6,709 nt of DNA from Actinomycetota bacterium (GTDB lineage: Bacteria > Actinomycetota > Actinomycetes > Nanopelagicales > Nanopelagicaceae), in the NCBI GenBank assembly GCA_009703165.1, contig WLGP01000050.1, forward strand, positions 1-6,709, written 5' to 3'. Numbering within the stretch: the first letter of the stretch is position 1; each line of letters begins with the position of its first letter. Under the pieces are notes generated by a model. It made no database searches, was not told the DNA's origin, and saw nothing but the letters and a program-made list of their open reading frames with translations. Positions 5,427 through 6,709 of the stretch are shown piece by piece. Made by a program: the position numbers and the translations under genes.

Positions 5427-6709
5427 GAGTCCGAGATCGGCCAAAGATTTCTCGAGATCACTCGCCAGATGCTCACTCATTGCAACACTCAGGTGCGACT
5501 TGTCGCGATAGGCGATGATTCCATCGACAATTGCTGGGCATGTGTCATCACAGAGCCATGGAGTTGGATCGATAGCAATCAAACCTGGGGCAACTTCAGG
5601 ACTTACCTTTCTTGCCCCATCGCACTTGTCGCCGCGACCTGCAACTAAACAATCGGGAATATCTACCTGTGGCAATGGTGTATCGGTGAGATAGATTGGA
5701 AATTCTGTCGAGCCCTTAACTCTCTCAAAGGCGCGAGCCTCTCCGGCCATCCACCACTGTCGTGAACTCTCATCCGTATATGGAGCAGAAAAAGGCTTCA
5801 TTCCAGTCATGATGACAGCCAATGGTTGAGCGCTTTTGATTCGTGCAACGGAAGAGTCGCGGAATGCCTGGCAATCCTCAACTACGTATTGAGATGAAAG
5901 CTCCTTGATCACTTCTGCAGATGGGCAGGCTGATTTAGTCAGCGAAACAATCTTGATGCCGCGCTTCTTGCCAATGATGTCTAGCGCGGGCAGCCATTGG
6001 GCAGCATGGGAATCTCCATAGAGAAAGATGACCTGCTTGCCGTCCAGGTCACCATATTCGCACTGAGGTGAGACTGTCTGGCGAACATGGATGTGGCAGC
6101 CATCGCCATTGTTCTTTGGCTTCATCCGAACTTCATCGAGTGAGAACTCGACACCGTTTGCAAGTGAAATCGTATTTGAATGTGTAGAGATAATGAGAGC
6201 GCCAACTAGTACGCAAGCCGTAGTTGCCAGAGATGCTCTTTGTAGAACTACGCGAGGATTCCACGAGATATCGCGGAGAGGTTCTTCAACGAATCTATGT
6301 GTGATGCCTGCAAGGAGCGCTGTCAGAAGTAGCAGCAGGCACGTTTCAAAGAGCTCGAGATCACGCCCCATATATATTGCTGGGATTACTAGAAGAGGCC
6401 AGTGCCAGAGGTAGAGCGGATATGAAACCGCGCCTAGCCATTGAACGAGCCGTGTTTGCGAGAGCGAGGCAAGAAATGGCGGCCAATGATCTCTTGAAGC
6501 AATCAGTGCCATTGTCGCAAGAACAGGGAGAAGGGCTGCAGTTCCCGGAAAGGCAGTTGTCTCGTTGAATACAACAGATCCAACTGCGATCGCGGAAAGT
6601 CCAAGAAGGGCAAGCAGAGCACGTCTCTTCCTTATCTCCGGAAGGAAGAGTAGTAGCGCACCGGCTGCCAATTCCCATGCACGAGTTGGAAGAATGTAGA
6701 AGGACCAAA
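5409..6709 (-). CDS. OafA/YrhL-type acyltransferase 3 with C-terminal SGNH domain (N-terminal part cut by right edge)
   Basis: Membrane O-acyltransferase that moves acetyl or other acyl groups across the membrane onto an envelope glycan, with an extracytoplasmic SGNH esterase/transferase domain. The frame stays open to the right edge, beyond the TTG at 6671: the preceding codons read FYILPTRAWELAAG, a conserved core motif of the family, so the true start is outside. 432 residues are visible; family fusions are usually about 600-700. Numbered from the first visible codon, several membrane helices fill about 10-180, including SYPLYLWHWP (95-104) and FVEEPLR. The SGNH part has the nucleophile block YGDSHAAQW with Ser233, and the terminal DxxH block YRDKSHLS with Asp402 and His405. 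Cysteines in the SGNH part (for example CDDTC) may form disulfides outside the membrane. It is the first visible gene of the acyltransferase-tdk-dehydrogenase group. The acceptor glycan is unknown. Confidence 0.9.
   Translation of the reverse strand, partial: WSFYILPTRAWELAAGALLLFLPEIRKRRALLALLGLSAIAVGSVVFNETTAFPGTAALLPVLATMALIASRDHWPPFLASLSQTRLVQWLGAVSYPLYLWHWPLLVIPAIYMGRDLELFETCLLLLLTALLAGITHRFVEEPLRDISWNPRVVLQRASLATTACVLVGALIISTHSNTISLANGVEFSLDEVRMKPKNNGDGCHIHVRQTVSPQCEYGDLDGKQVIFLYGDSHAAQWLPALDIIGKKRGIKIVSLTKSACPSAEVIKELSSQYVVEDCQAFRDSSVARIKSAQPLAVIMTGMKPFSAPYTDESSRQWWMAGEARAFERVKGSTEFPIYLTDTPLPQVDIPDCLVAGRGDKCDGARKVSPEVAPGLIAIDPTPWLCDDTCPAIVDGIIAYRDKSHLSVAMSEHLASDLEKSLADLGLFRSLP

Noticed and set aside
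1..6709. A dedicated nucleobase-metabolism cluster (ung, purine permease, tdk)
   Set aside because: The three genes lie in different transcription units separated by unrelated genes, and they act in different pathways, so proximity alone is weak evidence.
1..6709. Mobile element, CRISPR array, defence system or tRNA/rRNA gene
   Set aside because: No direct-repeat array, transposase or integrase motif, terminal inverted repeats, target duplications or structural RNA signatures were seen, and base composition looks uniform by eye.

Overview
The window looks like a piece of chromosome from an actinobacterium with a compact genome and intermediate base composition, clearly less GC-rich than Streptomyces or Mycobacterium. 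The clues are the actinobacterial form of uracil-DNA glycosylase (GQDPYP rather than GQDPYH), an actinobacterial-type thymidine kinase (start MAELIYYCGTMDSGKST, CWCG zinc pair, CRRHH), and short intergenic gaps. A streamlined freshwater or marine lineage such as the acI/Nanopelagicales group would fit, but that placement is an inference. I see no phage, transposon, plasmid, CRISPR or RNA-gene signature.

Layout from left to right. Positions 1-563 (+) hold the 3' part of ung, cut by the left edge. A strong hairpin at 572-600 separates it from the convergent purine-type NCS2 permease gene (622-2058, -). Upstream of the permease on the same strand, after a 119-base leader/promoter region with several inverted repeats, is a YczE/YitT-like membrane protein gene (2178-2846, -). 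Divergent from that, across a 45-base spacer with near mirror-image promoter-like hexamers, is a DUF554 membrane protein gene (2892-3626, +). It converges on a minus-strand group read as: OafA-type acyltransferase with SGNH domain (5409 to beyond the right edge), then tdk (4735-5382), then a zinc-dependent YahK/cinnamyl-type alcohol dehydrogenase (3655-4698).

The genes are mostly housekeeping or salvage functions: removal of uracil from DNA, purine base uptake, thymidine salvage, aldehyde reduction and O-acylation of an envelope glycan. Two membrane proteins have no established function. I found no convincing new multi-gene system. The features most worth a second look are non-coding: the divergent, possibly leaderless promoter pair at 2847-2891, and the structured leader with operator-like repeats in front of the NCS2 permease.
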